Source: Blastomussa wellsi (lineage: Eukaryota > Cnidaria > Anthozoa > Scleractinia > Plerogyridae). Taken from it: 64,000 nucleotides of DNA. A program made the translations under genes and the position numbers. The notes beneath the pieces are model-generated. The model searched no databases. It saw only the letters and a program-made list of their open reading frames with translations, and had not been told where the DNA came from. The DNA lies in contig OX393564.1 of assembly GCA_947652115.1 (NCBI GenBank), positions 20,785,714 through 20,849,713 of the forward strand. Reading direction: 5' to 3'. Shown one piece after another: positions 59,501 to 64,000 of this stretch. The stretch's first letter is position 1. Each line of letters starts with the position of its first letter.

Positions 59501-61857
59501 TAGGAAATAAAATTGCTTTTTTCACTAAATTTCATCGTGTGACACGTGTTGCGTGACTCTCCCTATTCTCTCACCGTTTCCGTCACTTGCGTGACTTGCT
59601 ATTGCGTAACAAAATGGCGGATTACTGCTAATAAACCTGTTGTGATGAACAATAGTGCATTTTTCCCTAAACAATAGTCTATTGTCTTTCTCAGCTCCTG
59701 ATTGGTTACTACTTAAACCGCCCCCCCTTACTACTAGCCATCCTTGTTCCTTTTTGGGTTAGTATTACCTCTGTGGGGTTTTTCTTCCATAGTTAATTAT
59801 TATTTAGTGGTTTTCTTTATTTTAAGGGGAATTTGGCTCAATATTGTGATGGAGCTCTTGGCTTTCTATAAGATTTGAAGCAGGTGACTGCTTTTGTGTG
59901 GCACTTGTTGGAGGGCAATTTAAGAAGCAAATCATGTCTCTCCTTCGTAGGGAACTGTATGAATTTTAGCTTAATTTGAAGTAACTTAGTTAGTTGCATT
60001 TTTGCCAGGCAGGTGTTGAATCAAAGATAGATTTAAAGCTGCAATCCGCCATCTCCACTTTAGGTAAGAACTGTCACAAATACCCACAACGTCGCCACAC
60101 ATCCGGGACTGTTGCAGCCTTTCTCGCGTAAACATTTAAAAGCTCATTAGAGAAAGTAAAAAAGAAATTATCGGCCTGACGGTCACCACCGCTCGGGAAT
60201 TCTACTTTTACAAGAAAACGGTTCAGTTTACTCATTCCCATTCATATGGCTTCTTTAAAAAAACGGTTAATAAAGACAATGTGACTACTTTTACGTCGGA
60301 TACTGTTTGGGAAGTATTATATTTTTCGGCCTTAAATGCAGCTATTTTGTAGCTCTAGCTGTATATAGGGGATCGGCGCTTTGGGATTAAAAAGCTTGAG
60401 AAAAAAAGAACTAAACAGGAAAGCATTCATATGGCTTTTTATGAGTGACATTTCAAGAGTCACCCAGTGTCTGTATACTGACACGTAAATCTGAGCTAAA
60501 AGTCAAAGAATTAAGCCAGTTTTCTTCCCAATGGAATGTATGATCTAGTGGCCAAGTGAGCTTTCAGCAGTTGACAAGGTTTTTTGATAACAAGTATTTT
60601 TAGCTAGCAGGGGGGAGGGGAGGCTGGGGGGACTATCCCGCAAAGAAAAAGTTGCGTCTTCAAACGAAAACGAGAGAAAACGAATACACGAGAACGGGGC
60701 CTTAGTTTGCCGGTCAGACGGTGTGCGGCACTTACCTTGCGTAGTACATGTCTCTGAATTTTTTATTTGTCTTGTTTCAGATGAGCTTCTAGCCGCAGGT
60801 GAAGCTGAAAGCTTTGACCTGGCTTTTATTGATGCGGATAGCACTTCTAAGGACCAGTACTATGAGAAATCACTACAGCTTATACGGAGAGGCGGGCTTA
60901 TTGTAATTGAAAATGTAAGCAATGATGCTTGTTTAGAAAACATGTCAATGTCACCGGTCAATTTACTTAAATCGTATTGCCCCGTAGCCTGACTAAACAA
61001 GTTTCTCTTGGGCTATCCACAAGATTGCTCGATGGTAAAAAATGAGTAGCTAACGTTGATGAGAGAGCGATTCGTTTCAATAATGATTTTAGAACACCAA
61101 CGTTCGCGCTTCAAGGAATCTTCAAAATCGTTCCCCATTTTGGTTTGTTTGTCTGGGTCGTGATGTCACTTGCGCGCTTCGCTATTGTGGACTTCCTTCT
61201 TAGGTAAGAAATTGGCAGAGAAAAATCCGTGAGCTGCGTGGCACTTGTACTAATATGGAAAAAAATGTACCTTCTTAGGTACTCGTCTTCTCTTTCTCCA
61301 TGGGCCTTAGTCACACCGCCCAAGGGATTGAAAACTTTAGTCTTGCCACACGGGAACTCGTTCCCAAACATTTGAACTCGAGACTCGGGGTACGAAATCT
61401 ATTGTCTATGGCCAATATGGCCGCCGTGTGATTAAGGCCCATTTGAAACGGAACGTCGGAAATTCCCTTGCCATTCGACAAATCTTTCGTTTCCAGGCCC
61501 TTTTATGGGAAAGAAATCTTCGTAGCTTTACAACATCGAAGTCTGAAGTGTCAGTTGTCTTCCCGCCCTAATCCCCTGAGACTTCGCTTTTCAATAGGAT
61601 TCGAACCCATGCCCACGAGTTTGAGTAAACAATTTATTACCTTGTTTTTCTGACGTTTAACGGTGGGATATTCGAAAGTTTTTATATTTCTTTTATAGGT
61701 TTTGTGTAATGGCAGAGTATGCGATCCTGAAGAAAGAGCTGCAGATAGAGACTTAAAAGCACCCCACGACTTGAACGCAAAGGTTCATGAAGACCCTCGC
61801 GTGGTGATGTGTTTGATTCCATTTGCAGATGGCGTTACTATAGCAATGAAGCTCTGA
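41966..61857 (+). CDS. COMTD1: COMTD1-like O-methyltransferase, copy C (six exons, giant intron 3)
   Basis: Exons: 41966-42175, 42789-42894, 43675-43799, 60009-60063, 60781-60914, 61699-61857. They sum to 789 bases (262 residues). Exon lengths 2-6 equal those of copy B, showing tandem duplication. Anchor [23 protein letters not shown] motif [33 protein letters not shown]-terminus [12 protein letters not shown]. Where copy B has IDNVLWN, this copy has IENVLCN: Glu replaces the Asp that binds the metal in related catechol/caffeoyl-CoA enzymes. Intron 3 carries the 14.4 kb Polinton-type insertion, but frame and splice sites are intact. AATAAA at 61984. It may still be expressed; nothing in the sequence shows loss. 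Confidence 0.9.
43105..43280 (-). repeat. SINE fragment
   Basis: GGGAGTATTTCTACTTCCCC, CTAGATGGGAT, AAAGTGTCTTGCCC and CATTAGGCCAC mark a decayed copy of the SINE family at 30656. Intron 2 of copy C. Confidence 0.5.
43862..44002. repeat. MITE with GTAGCAGCTCTCGTAAG ends, copy in gene C
   Basis: GTAGCAGCTCTCGTAAG at the left and GAGAGCTGCTAC at the right, 141 bp. The interior matches the 38902 copy in opposite orientation (CAGTTGCTATTGTTTTAGGG). It starts 63 bases after exon 3. Confidence 0.65.
44740..45125. repeat. MITE-like sequence with GGGGCACTGTCAC end
   Basis: AAAGGGGCACTGTCACAG near 44,738 and CCCTGTGACAGT near 45,102 are inverted ends. A TAA microsatellite follows at 45,112-45,134. 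It lies just before the large insertion. Boundaries approximate. Confidence 0.4.
45324..45329. repeat. Polinton target-site duplication, left
   Basis: AGCCAT immediately precedes the element's first base. The same six bases follow its last base at 59736-59741. Six-bp duplications are characteristic of Polinton/Maverick integration. Confidence 0.8.
45715..45860 (-). CDS. Outward-facing small frame, left arm (possible 3' exon)
   Basis: The minus strand reads [39 protein letters not shown] and ends SYAICK before a stop near the element's end. No ATG or clear acceptor precedes it in frame. The same sequence occurs in the right arm (59205-59350, plus). It looks like the C-terminal part of a protein whose upstream part is in another frame or exon. 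Confidence 0.3.
45931..46098 (-). CDS. Outward small protein, left-arm copy
   Basis: 55 codons, starting [20 protein letters not shown] and ending [11 protein letters not shown]. It is charged and helix-prone, and identical in type to 58967-59134 in the right arm. Reads toward the element's end. Unknown function. Confidence 0.35.
   Translation of the reverse strand: MDARNRQWLDLARTNEQFKREYMVEEVKGDYQRTLEQTDNVMMELENFLFGNSFH
46106..46329 (-). repeat. Tandem duplicate of a short Arg-rich frame, left arm
   Basis: Mirror of 58736-58959: two copies, about 116 bp apart, of a frame opening [11 protein letters not shown]. See the right-arm entry. Confidence 0.45.
46487..46660 (+). CDS. Candidate first exon, basic protein, left arm
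   Basis: An open frame from ATG to a donor (ATG|GTAAGTTC). It encodes [20 protein letters not shown] and then a second VKRVSHTAK, an internal tandem repeat (nucleotide repeat GGGTATCCCACACAGC). It may splice to 47174 (acceptor TTTGTTTACAG), but the phases I can read do not join (donor phase 1, acceptor frame phase 0). The right-arm equivalent ends at 58578 on minus. Confidence 0.3.
47180..47452 (+). CDS. Basic coiled-coil (bZIP-like) protein, left arm
   Basis: 90 residues: a short Leu-rich heptad helix ([17 protein letters not shown]), then [11 protein letters not shown] and a Lys/Glu-rich helix ending EKRAEQ. An acceptor-like CCCCTTTTGTTTACAG lies just before it, so it may be a second exon. 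It runs through a 12-A tract (47310-47321). The right-arm copy has 13 A's and therefore a different C-terminus. DNA binding is possible but unproven; the basic region is not canonical. Confidence 0.45.
   Translation: MEMELEKLRTENEILKKKLNRSKGNKTQQVKRWRENNREKYVQQKKKTRTGKEKRKQKEKKTLKEMNNLLAEFCATVVEEKTTTEKRAEQ
47412..47639 (+). CDS. Acidic-repeat frame overlapping the coiled-coil gene, left arm
   Basis: 75 codons in another frame, overlapping the end of 47180-47452 by 41 bases. It has an Arg/Glu-rich start, then two copies of EERAIID(H/Q)(L/V)IDDF and a hydrophobic end. The nucleotide repeat is ATCATCGATCA. It is probably the natural C-terminus of the coiled-coil protein, reached by slippage on the A-run or by splicing. 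Mirror copy at 57425-57652. Confidence 0.4.
   Translation: MRKRPQLKREQSSRSRSRRGLEKRRREREERAIIDHLIDDFNKEEDREERAIIDQVIDDFDVDLLFPSIFSSNLL
48563..48614. repeat. TTA microsatellite, left arm
   Basis: About 17 TTA units. The right arm has about 14 (56458-56500), one of the few length differences between arms. Confidence 0.85.
49772..50575 (+). CDS. GRF-type zinc-finger protein, left arm
   Basis: 267 residues. The N-terminus is a strong nuclear-type basic tract ([23 protein letters not shown]). A Cys cluster follows at about 79, 84, 89, 100 and 105 ([11 protein letters not shown] ... CPMSDC). A GRF-type finger sits at 138-172 with CFC, GRIYFRC, CC and KFFQW. GRF fingers bind single-stranded DNA in NEIL3 and APE2, so a role in replication or repair of the element is plausible. 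An ATG 19 bases upstream (49753) opens an overlapping 27-codon frame ([20 protein letters not shown]). AATAAA at 50635. Differs from the right copy at residue 78 (Lys here). Confidence 0.7.
   Translation: MIKKRRLTKNPCSNNKYPTQSKKRKQKSSQKESTKKKKEANIPLQDIDTNDLLRDLGFEVLEEGQQETNQTVKEEPMKCFIHDCKLEKCTSLTGWEYVKCPMSDCFIFTGFDKVDGYLKNVQDQIPVWYKWNKDKLKCFCSEQLVLCESRSEQNPGRIYFRCQRNCCKFFQWGNELPSSKNMAWMNNTVEYQGTPSVAPNQELLWDQVKTYTSFTTAVGTNEIVYPPELKGFTYKPEYKDDLLQIVFLMEVLKRRQEFDKNKQCCNV
50661..51059 (+). pseudogene. Cys-rich protein fused to out-of-frame integrase end, left arm
   Basis: It starts like the intact right-arm gene ([12 protein letters not shown]), but Tyr replaces the fourth Cys (residue 18). After about 79 residues the 789-bp deletion throws it into the wrong frame of the integrase tail. 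So the last 53 residues are not a natural sequence. Confidence 0.7.
50894..51073 (+). pseudogene. Integrase remnant, left arm
   Basis: Only the C-terminal segment of the integrase survives ([31 protein letters not shown]). The catalytic core is gone with the deletion. The stop overlaps an AATAAA at 51073. Confidence 0.85.
51284..52546. other. Host-like DNA between the arms
   Basis: It begins where the arms stop matching (GGGTCACGGGTACCCCAGGA). It shows none of the element's genes. It holds the minus-strand signal-peptide exon candidate at 51741-51833 and a YY1-like CAAACATGGCGACC at 52493-52506, both typical of promoter regions of host genes. The origin is unclear: captured host DNA, an insertion, or a wrong contig join. 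Confidence 0.5.
51741..51833 (-). CDS. Candidate first exon of a secreted protein
   Basis: On the minus strand an ATG opens 31 codons: [20 protein letters not shown] (hydrophobic signal peptide), then [11 protein letters not shown], ending at a consensus donor (GCGC|GTGAGT). The remainder would lie leftward but I found no second exon before the arm begins at 51283. So the gene is cut off or the region is misplaced. Confidence 0.45.
52547..52792 (+). repeat. Tigger/pogo-like element end
   Basis: CAGTGGAACCCCGCCTTACA preceded by TA is the usual left end of pogo/Tigger-type transposons. The following CGTTAATGCGGCC also fits. The other end is hidden by the gap. Confidence 0.45.
52793..52992. other. 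Assembly gap (200 N)
   Basis: A run of exactly 200 unknown bases; its true size is unknown. Open frames spanning it are artefacts. Confidence 1.
53209..54135 (-). CDS. Polinton/Maverick-type DDE integrase (intact)
   Basis: 308 residues from [11 protein letters not shown] basic N-terminal helix-rich part (1-50) is followed by the retroviral-type core: Asp66 in WVADLIEVQ, Asp129 in LQTDDGKEF and Glu163 in [15 protein letters not shown], with [18 protein letters not shown] between. The C-terminal chromo-like segment TYKLEEFDG...GTFYSRGEP is typical of Polinton integrases. It would catalyse insertion of the element, giving 6-bp duplications as seen. A longer upstream frame exists, but this ATG overlaps the stop of the preceding Cys-rich gene (ATGGTGA), so I chose it. 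The stop runs into an AATAAA. Looks functional. Confidence 0.88.
   Translation of the reverse strand: MVKKISLIEVYRGGIERFAKAQNTSVKKVQEILQKELGYTLHKPRRRRYPTLPVLVFGIDEQWVADLIEVQNIAKQNKGIRYLLTVIDAFSKYAWVEPLKNKTGKAVTDAFATILKRVKGRQPKNLQTDDGKEFYNHTFQALMKRKDIHHFSTFGDTKASIAERFNRTFKERLYRYFTVKNTLSFLNVLPKLVAGYNASPHRTIGMAPEKVNEENEKKVWNRMYGKRLSGKRVKPALKPNDRVRLNKKFRPFKKGYLPGWTEEVFTVRQSVPGVVPTYKLEEFDGTPVKGTFYSRGEPRNSKEIMSYI
54129..54410 (-). CDS. Small Cys-rich protein (intact), right arm
   Basis: 93 residues, [18 protein letters not shown] at the start (Cys 8, 11, 14, 18, then KHG), a possible zinc ribbon. Later [20 protein letters not shown], ending NRIQRTW. It lies 20 bases after the AATAAA of the GRF gene and its stop overlaps the integrase ATG by seven bases, so the two may be translated from one message. 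The family is not recognised. Confidence 0.6.
   Translation of the reverse strand: MSSEAYWCWVCDLCERVCLKHGQGIVIPLTPSDDPLHEFKATDVSENPFRFVVYIIWLKHQPQAFEWFNVIREHYNALVHDCVMKLNRIQRTW
54496..55299 (-). CDS. GRF-type zinc-finger protein, right arm
   Basis: The same 267-residue protein as 49772-50575, with Glu at residue 78. The second Cys cluster and GRF motif (CFC...GRIYFRC...KFFQW) are intact. The gene order from the outer end is coiled-coil, GRF, Cys-rich, integrase, all reading toward the centre and closely packed. Confidence 0.72.
   Translation of the reverse strand: MIKKRRLTKNPCSNNKYPTQSKKRKQKSSQKESTKKKKEANIPLQDIDTNDLLRDLGFEVLEEGQQETNQTVKEEPMECFIHDCKLEKCTSLTGWEYVKCPMSDCFIFTGFDKVDGYLKNVQDQIPVWYKWNKDKLKCFCSEQLVLCESRSEQNPGRIYFRCQRNCCKFFQWGNELPSSKNMAWMNNTVEYQGTPSVAPNQELLWDQVKTYTSFTTAVGTNEIVYPPELKGFTYKPEYKDDLLQIVFLMEVLKRRQEFDKNKQCCNV
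56458..56500. repeat. AAT microsatellite, right arm
   Basis: About 14 AAT units, the counterpart of the longer left-arm tract. Confidence 0.85.
56826..56993 (+). CDS. Candidate small protein, outward frame, right arm
   Basis: 55 codons: [20 protein letters not shown] ... [19 protein letters not shown]. It has coding-like composition and an ATG after an AT-rich leader. It reads toward the outer end, opposite to the GRF gene. A left-arm twin lies at 48071-48238. Function unknown. Confidence 0.35.
   Translation: MIGCSMSRDQAANILSSCYLQRNQWIIRDAQTVITFDAFENRALYQSVLQDGVYK
57014..57142 (+). CDS. Candidate small protein following 56826 frame
   Basis: 42 codons, [20 protein letters not shown] and then a basic segment ([13 protein letters not shown]), starting 20 bases after the previous stop. 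The tight spacing suggests a unit, but neither frame has outside support. Left twin: 47922-48050 on minus. Confidence 0.3.
   Translation: MYEESSKQWYIASGITMGNGIHVIPRRKLYLDCCRFSTSNDI
57425..57652 (-). CDS. Acidic-repeat frame, right arm
   Basis: Identical in sequence to 47412-47639 of the left arm. It lies in another frame from the end of the coiled-coil gene. Confidence 0.4.
   Translation of the reverse strand: MRKRPQLKREQSSRSRSRRGLEKRRREREERAIIDHLIDDFNKEEDREERAIIDQVIDDFDVDLLFPSIFSSNLL
57682..57885 (-). CDS. Basic coiled-coil (bZIP-like) protein, right arm
   Basis: 67 residues. The first 47 are the same as in the left arm. The A-run on its strand has 13 A's (57743-57755), so the frame changes after QQKKK and stops early (ENTKGNE). 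One arm is therefore off by a base, or the run is used for slippage. Confidence 0.45.
   Translation of the reverse strand: MEMELEKLRTENEILKKKLNRSKGNKTQQVKRWRENNREKYVQQKKKNENWKREKKTEGKENTKGNE
58736..58959 (+). repeat. Tandem duplicate of a short Arg-rich frame, right arm
   Basis: Two copies 116 bp apart of a frame beginning [11 protein letters not shown] and ending EERIKK: 58736-58828 and 58852-58959. Both contain KEERIKK before an A-run. A GCAAG|GTCAGT donor-like site separates them. The duplication is present in both arms, so it predates or was copied between them. The peptides could be basic DNA-binding helices. Confidence 0.5.
58967..59134 (+). CDS. Outward small protein, right arm
   Basis: 55 codons, [20 protein letters not shown] ... 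[18 protein letters not shown]. It begins eight bases after the preceding duplicated frame. Acidic/basic helix-like. Unknown function. Confidence 0.35.
   Translation: MDARNRQWLDLARTNEQFKREYMVEEVKGDYQRTLEQTDNVMMELENFLFGNSFH
59205..59350 (+). CDS. Outward frame near right end (possible 3' exon)
   Basis: Right-arm copy of the sequence [12 protein letters not shown]...[14 protein letters not shown]...WDKQ, stopping at TAG 59,350. It is protein-like but has no in-frame start. Confidence 0.3.
59736..59741. repeat. Polinton target-site duplication, right
   Basis: AGCCAT directly after CTTACTACT, matching 45324-45329. Flanking host sequence (CCATCCTT on both sides) would join into a normal empty site. 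Confidence 0.8.
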
Positions 61858-62358
61858 GATCTAAGCACTTAAAGGGTTTTTTGATTCTCATTATCCAGTA
61901 AAAAAAACTAGCGTTATAACTCCAACGGTTGTCACTTCGCCATGACGAAGTGAAGATACCTCATGTTGCTCAGCGGAATTTTAAATAAAAACAGAAATAT
62001 TCTTGAAGAACATCGAAAGCGTGTTGGTGGATTTTAAGAATTTCCCGGTTAATCTTGCTGTTCTTGCTCCCTTGGGTATCAAAAATTCTTTTCGAACAAA
62101 TAAAGCAAGTGATGGACTTTTGACGACGAACTGTAGTAATGTCCAAATCGATCTTGAGAGGTTTTAAGTGAAAAAGTTTTTTCCCAGCGGAATTAGATAG
62201 TAGCTGACACATTCTTACACGGTTTCGTTTCCATTGCTAGCAACACGCTTGCATAGAACAGCAGCTACAACAGAAGTTAGAATTCATTTCAGTTTACTCA
62301 TACTGATAGACTAGCATTACAAGGCGTCATTCGAATACGCAACCAATACTACCAGAGT
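61858..62358. other. Intergenic stretch
   Basis: It contains the 3' end of copy C (AATAAA at 61984) and a short palindrome CTTCGCCATGACGAAG at 61936-61951. There is no gene. The promoter of the next gene should lie here, but I see no clear TATA box. Confidence 0.5.
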
Positions 62359-63972
62359 ATGTTTGACTACACAACTTTAGCTGAAGTCTGCGGTAAAATA
62401 ATTTTCAGCTTCACCCGAAGTGTTGCCGAGCACTATAACTTTGACGAGACGGACGAATGCTCGGACCTGTTTGGCTACAATCCTTTAGAAGACAAAGGGA
62501 CGGAGTGGTACTGCCAACCTGTCGATGAAGTTATTTACCAAGAATACAGCAACAGAGAAGCTTCAACAGCAGATTATCTCGCGTCTAGTCATATTGAGGC
62601 CAGGTTTATAAACGCTTGCTCCATAGAGGACAGCGAACCAACACAGGAAAGACCAGAAGATAGAGGAATGGCTTGGAAACGGCTCAGGCCGTCGATTTGC
62701 CGCACCGCTTGGAATTCACTACTGTTTGGATTTCTTGTGTGTGTTTTAAGTGCCTTCGGTGTAGGGATTGTCTCTATTCTCTTCTACTACCTCAGCTATC
62801 AAACACAGCTTAGTTGTGAAGTTAAACCCAAGGAACAGATCCCAAGCAAGCTTCAATGGATCATAACCATTTCAGAAATTCCTTACGCCTTCATGCTTTA
62901 CTGTTGGTTTTTCCTAGACATCTTGTTGTTTTTTCGGCTGTTTCAGTTATGGGGACAGAAACTTAGAATTTTCCTGCTGTGTCTCCCATTCTTCTGCTTG
63001 GATGCAGGTTATCGAATTGCTGTTCAAGCGCTCGGAATCTCTCACTCCAAGTTGACAACCGCGCAACGGATTCCCGCAAATGTTTTGTTTTTATCGTGTG
63101 TCAGTTTACAGGCCTATAACATTTCCAAGCATTTAGTTGACGGTCCCACAAAGAAACGATTCAAGTTATTTTTGCTTTTTACAGTTCCGTGCGTGCTAAC
63201 TTTTGTTGTGGCACTTCTGGTAGCCCTTTTCATCTACCCAGCTTACAACAAGCAAGGCAAAGCTGGCAAAATATTAATCGCAGTATTTGCACCTCTTATT
63301 GTAGTGTTGCTCAAAGGGATTTCACGTTTATGTGTCCAACGTTTATGGAAGATAAGCCATCCGGGAACTTCATTCGTATTGTTGGTTCCGCTGTATTGTG
63401 GGTCAGCGGTGTTGACAAGGCTTCTGCAAGTAGACGTGAGCAGTTTAGAATCAGTGGCTCTAATTGGTGCAATTCATGGCATTGCAGAAGTCGTGGAACG
63501 TAGCACCCTAGCTTTTATCGATCACATTTGCAATCAAGTTTGGGAGAGAAGGCGATTTCCCTGGGGAGGTTTTCGTACTCCTCGTCGCGAGCGCCTCGCT
63601 GCAGATATCGCTATCATGAGTGTTTTGTATGAAGCGAGCGCAGTCATCTCCGTTAACGGCTTCTTGTATCTGTATCAATATTTTTACACGACCGGCATTT
63701 CTCCTTTACAGCTTTTACAGTCTTTTGCGGTCACCACGTCTGTTCCACTGGCTATTGAGTGGTTTTGCACAAGCATTTCGTTCGCTATTCAAACCCGATA
63801 CCTAAACGTCCCTGTAATAGCTGTGTGGCGTAGAAGATGGAAGAGACATATCGTTGTAGCGATGATAAACTCGGTGGCCATAGCGCTATGGACGCGTACA
63901 AGTCTTCTCATTGCCATACAAGGACGTTTTACCAGCGTAACTAAAGAATTCTGCCAAATACCATTCAGTTGA
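62359..63972 (+). CDS. Single-exon multi-pass membrane protein, family unknown
   Basis: 537 residues without an intron. An acidic, soluble N-terminus (1-110; DETDECSDLFGYNPLEDKG) precedes about ten hydrophobic segments at roughly 120-146, 166-195, 203-224, 238-254, 269-294, 303-322, 338-357, 418-443, 455-476 and 496-522. A basic loop lies between (WERRRFPWGGFRTPRRERL, 395-413). There is no signal peptide and no transporter or GPCR motif I know. The ATG is preceded by CCAGAGT. Intronless structure next to split genes suggests retroposition or a lineage-specific family. It may be a channel or transporter, but I cannot say. Confidence 0.75.
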   Translation: MFDYTTLAEVCGKIIFSFTRSVAEHYNFDETDECSDLFGYNPLEDKGTEWYCQPVDEVIYQEYSNREASTADYLASSHIEARFINACSIEDSEPTQERPEDRGMAWKRLRPSICRTAWNSLLFGFLVCVLSAFGVGIVSILFYYLSYQTQLSCEVKPKEQIPSKLQWIITISEIPYAFMLYCWFFLDILLFFRLFQLWGQKLRIFLLCLPFFCLDAGYRIAVQALGISHSKLTTAQRIPANVLFLSCVSLQAYNISKHLVDGPTKKRFKLFLLFTVPCVLTFVVALLVALFIYPAYNKQGKAGKILIAVFAPLIVVLLKGISRLCVQRLWKISHPGTSFVLLVPLYCGSAVLTRLLQVDVSSLESVALIGAIHGIAEVVERSTLAFIDHICNQVWERRRFPWGGFRTPRRERLAADIAIMSVLYEASAVISVNGFLYLYQYFYTTGISPLQLLQSFAVTTSVPLAIEWFCTSISFAIQTRYLNVPVIAVWRRRWKRHIVVAMINSVAIALWTRTSLLIAIQGRFTSVTKEFCQIPFS

Positions 63973-64000
63973 TGGGTCATTTTCACGGTGATTTTGGAGT

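Larger units (their letters stand above)
45330..59735. mobile_element. Polinton/Maverick-type element with giant inverted arms
   Basis: 14,406 bp including a 200-N gap, in intron 3 of COMTD1 copy C. It begins AGTAGTAAGGGGGGGCGGTT and ends with the exact complement, flanked by AGCCAT. It encodes a Polinton-type integrase (right arm), a GRF zinc-finger protein, a Cys-rich protein, a basic coiled-coil protein and outward small frames, each set present in both arms. No polymerase B, protease, ATPase or capsid gene is visible. Typical Polintons are 15-20 kb with TIRs of a few hundred bases to about 1 kb, so arms of 6-6.7 kb are exceptional. Contents hidden by the gap are unknown. Confidence 0.82.
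52998..59735 (-). repeat. Right inverted arm
   Basis: 6,738 bp, the complement of the left arm. Only about five bases separate its inner edge from the gap, so the real inner limit of the inverted repeat cannot be fixed. Confidence 0.9.

Noticed and set aside
45330..59735. Two separate Polinton insertions in opposite orientation
   Set aside because: The outer ends share one 6-bp duplication and no duplication or terminus is seen at the inner ends, so a single insertion explains the ends better.

Overview
The window is animal nuclear DNA: split genes with GT-AG introns, tRNA-derived SINEs, many short inverted-repeat elements, a BEL/Pao LTR retrotransposon, a CR1/L2-like LINE and a Polinton/Maverick-type element. 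The mix and the protein sequences fit an anthozoan cnidarian, most likely a stony coral. That assignment is inference; the sequence alone does not prove the species.

Layout. (1) 1-9.3 kb: AT-rich DNA with several short exon candidates on the minus strand (unidentified gene or genes) and a 1.4 kb inverted-repeat element. (2) 9,381-30,558, plus strand: a complete 12-exon gene for PAAF1, a WD40 protein that binds proteasomal ATPases (419 codons, all splice phases agree). Intron 1 holds a full-length BEL/Pao retrotransposon with LTRs identical by eye and one reading-frame break. Intron 10 holds a damaged LINE. (3) 32.1-61.9 kb, plus strand: a tandem cluster of COMTD1-like O-methyltransferases, made up of an orphan first exon (32,095), a complete six-exon gene (34,484-40,696) and a second complete six-exon gene (41,966-61,857). 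(4) Intron 3 of that last gene is about 16.2 kb because a 14.4 kb element sits in it (45,330-59,735). The element has a 6-bp target duplication (AGCCAT), AG...CT ends, a Polinton-type integrase, a GRF zinc-finger protein, a Cys-rich protein and small basic coiled-coil proteins. (5) 62,359-63,972: a single-exon gene for an unrecognised protein with about ten membrane segments.

The most unusual feature is the architecture of that element. It is a giant inverted repeat: arms of 5.95 and 6.74 kb, almost identical, each carry the same gene set, and the right arm keeps an intact integrase while the left arm has lost 789 bp of it between 6-bp microhomologies. No DNA polymerase B, protease, packaging ATPase or capsid gene is visible. 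Between the arms lie about 1.5 kb of host-like DNA, including a candidate signal-peptide exon, and a 200-N assembly gap. It may be a defective, snap-back-like Polinton derivative, a long-TIR family not described before, or partly an assembly artefact. The 6-bp target duplication and the intact flanking gene show that the outer ends belong to one insertion event.
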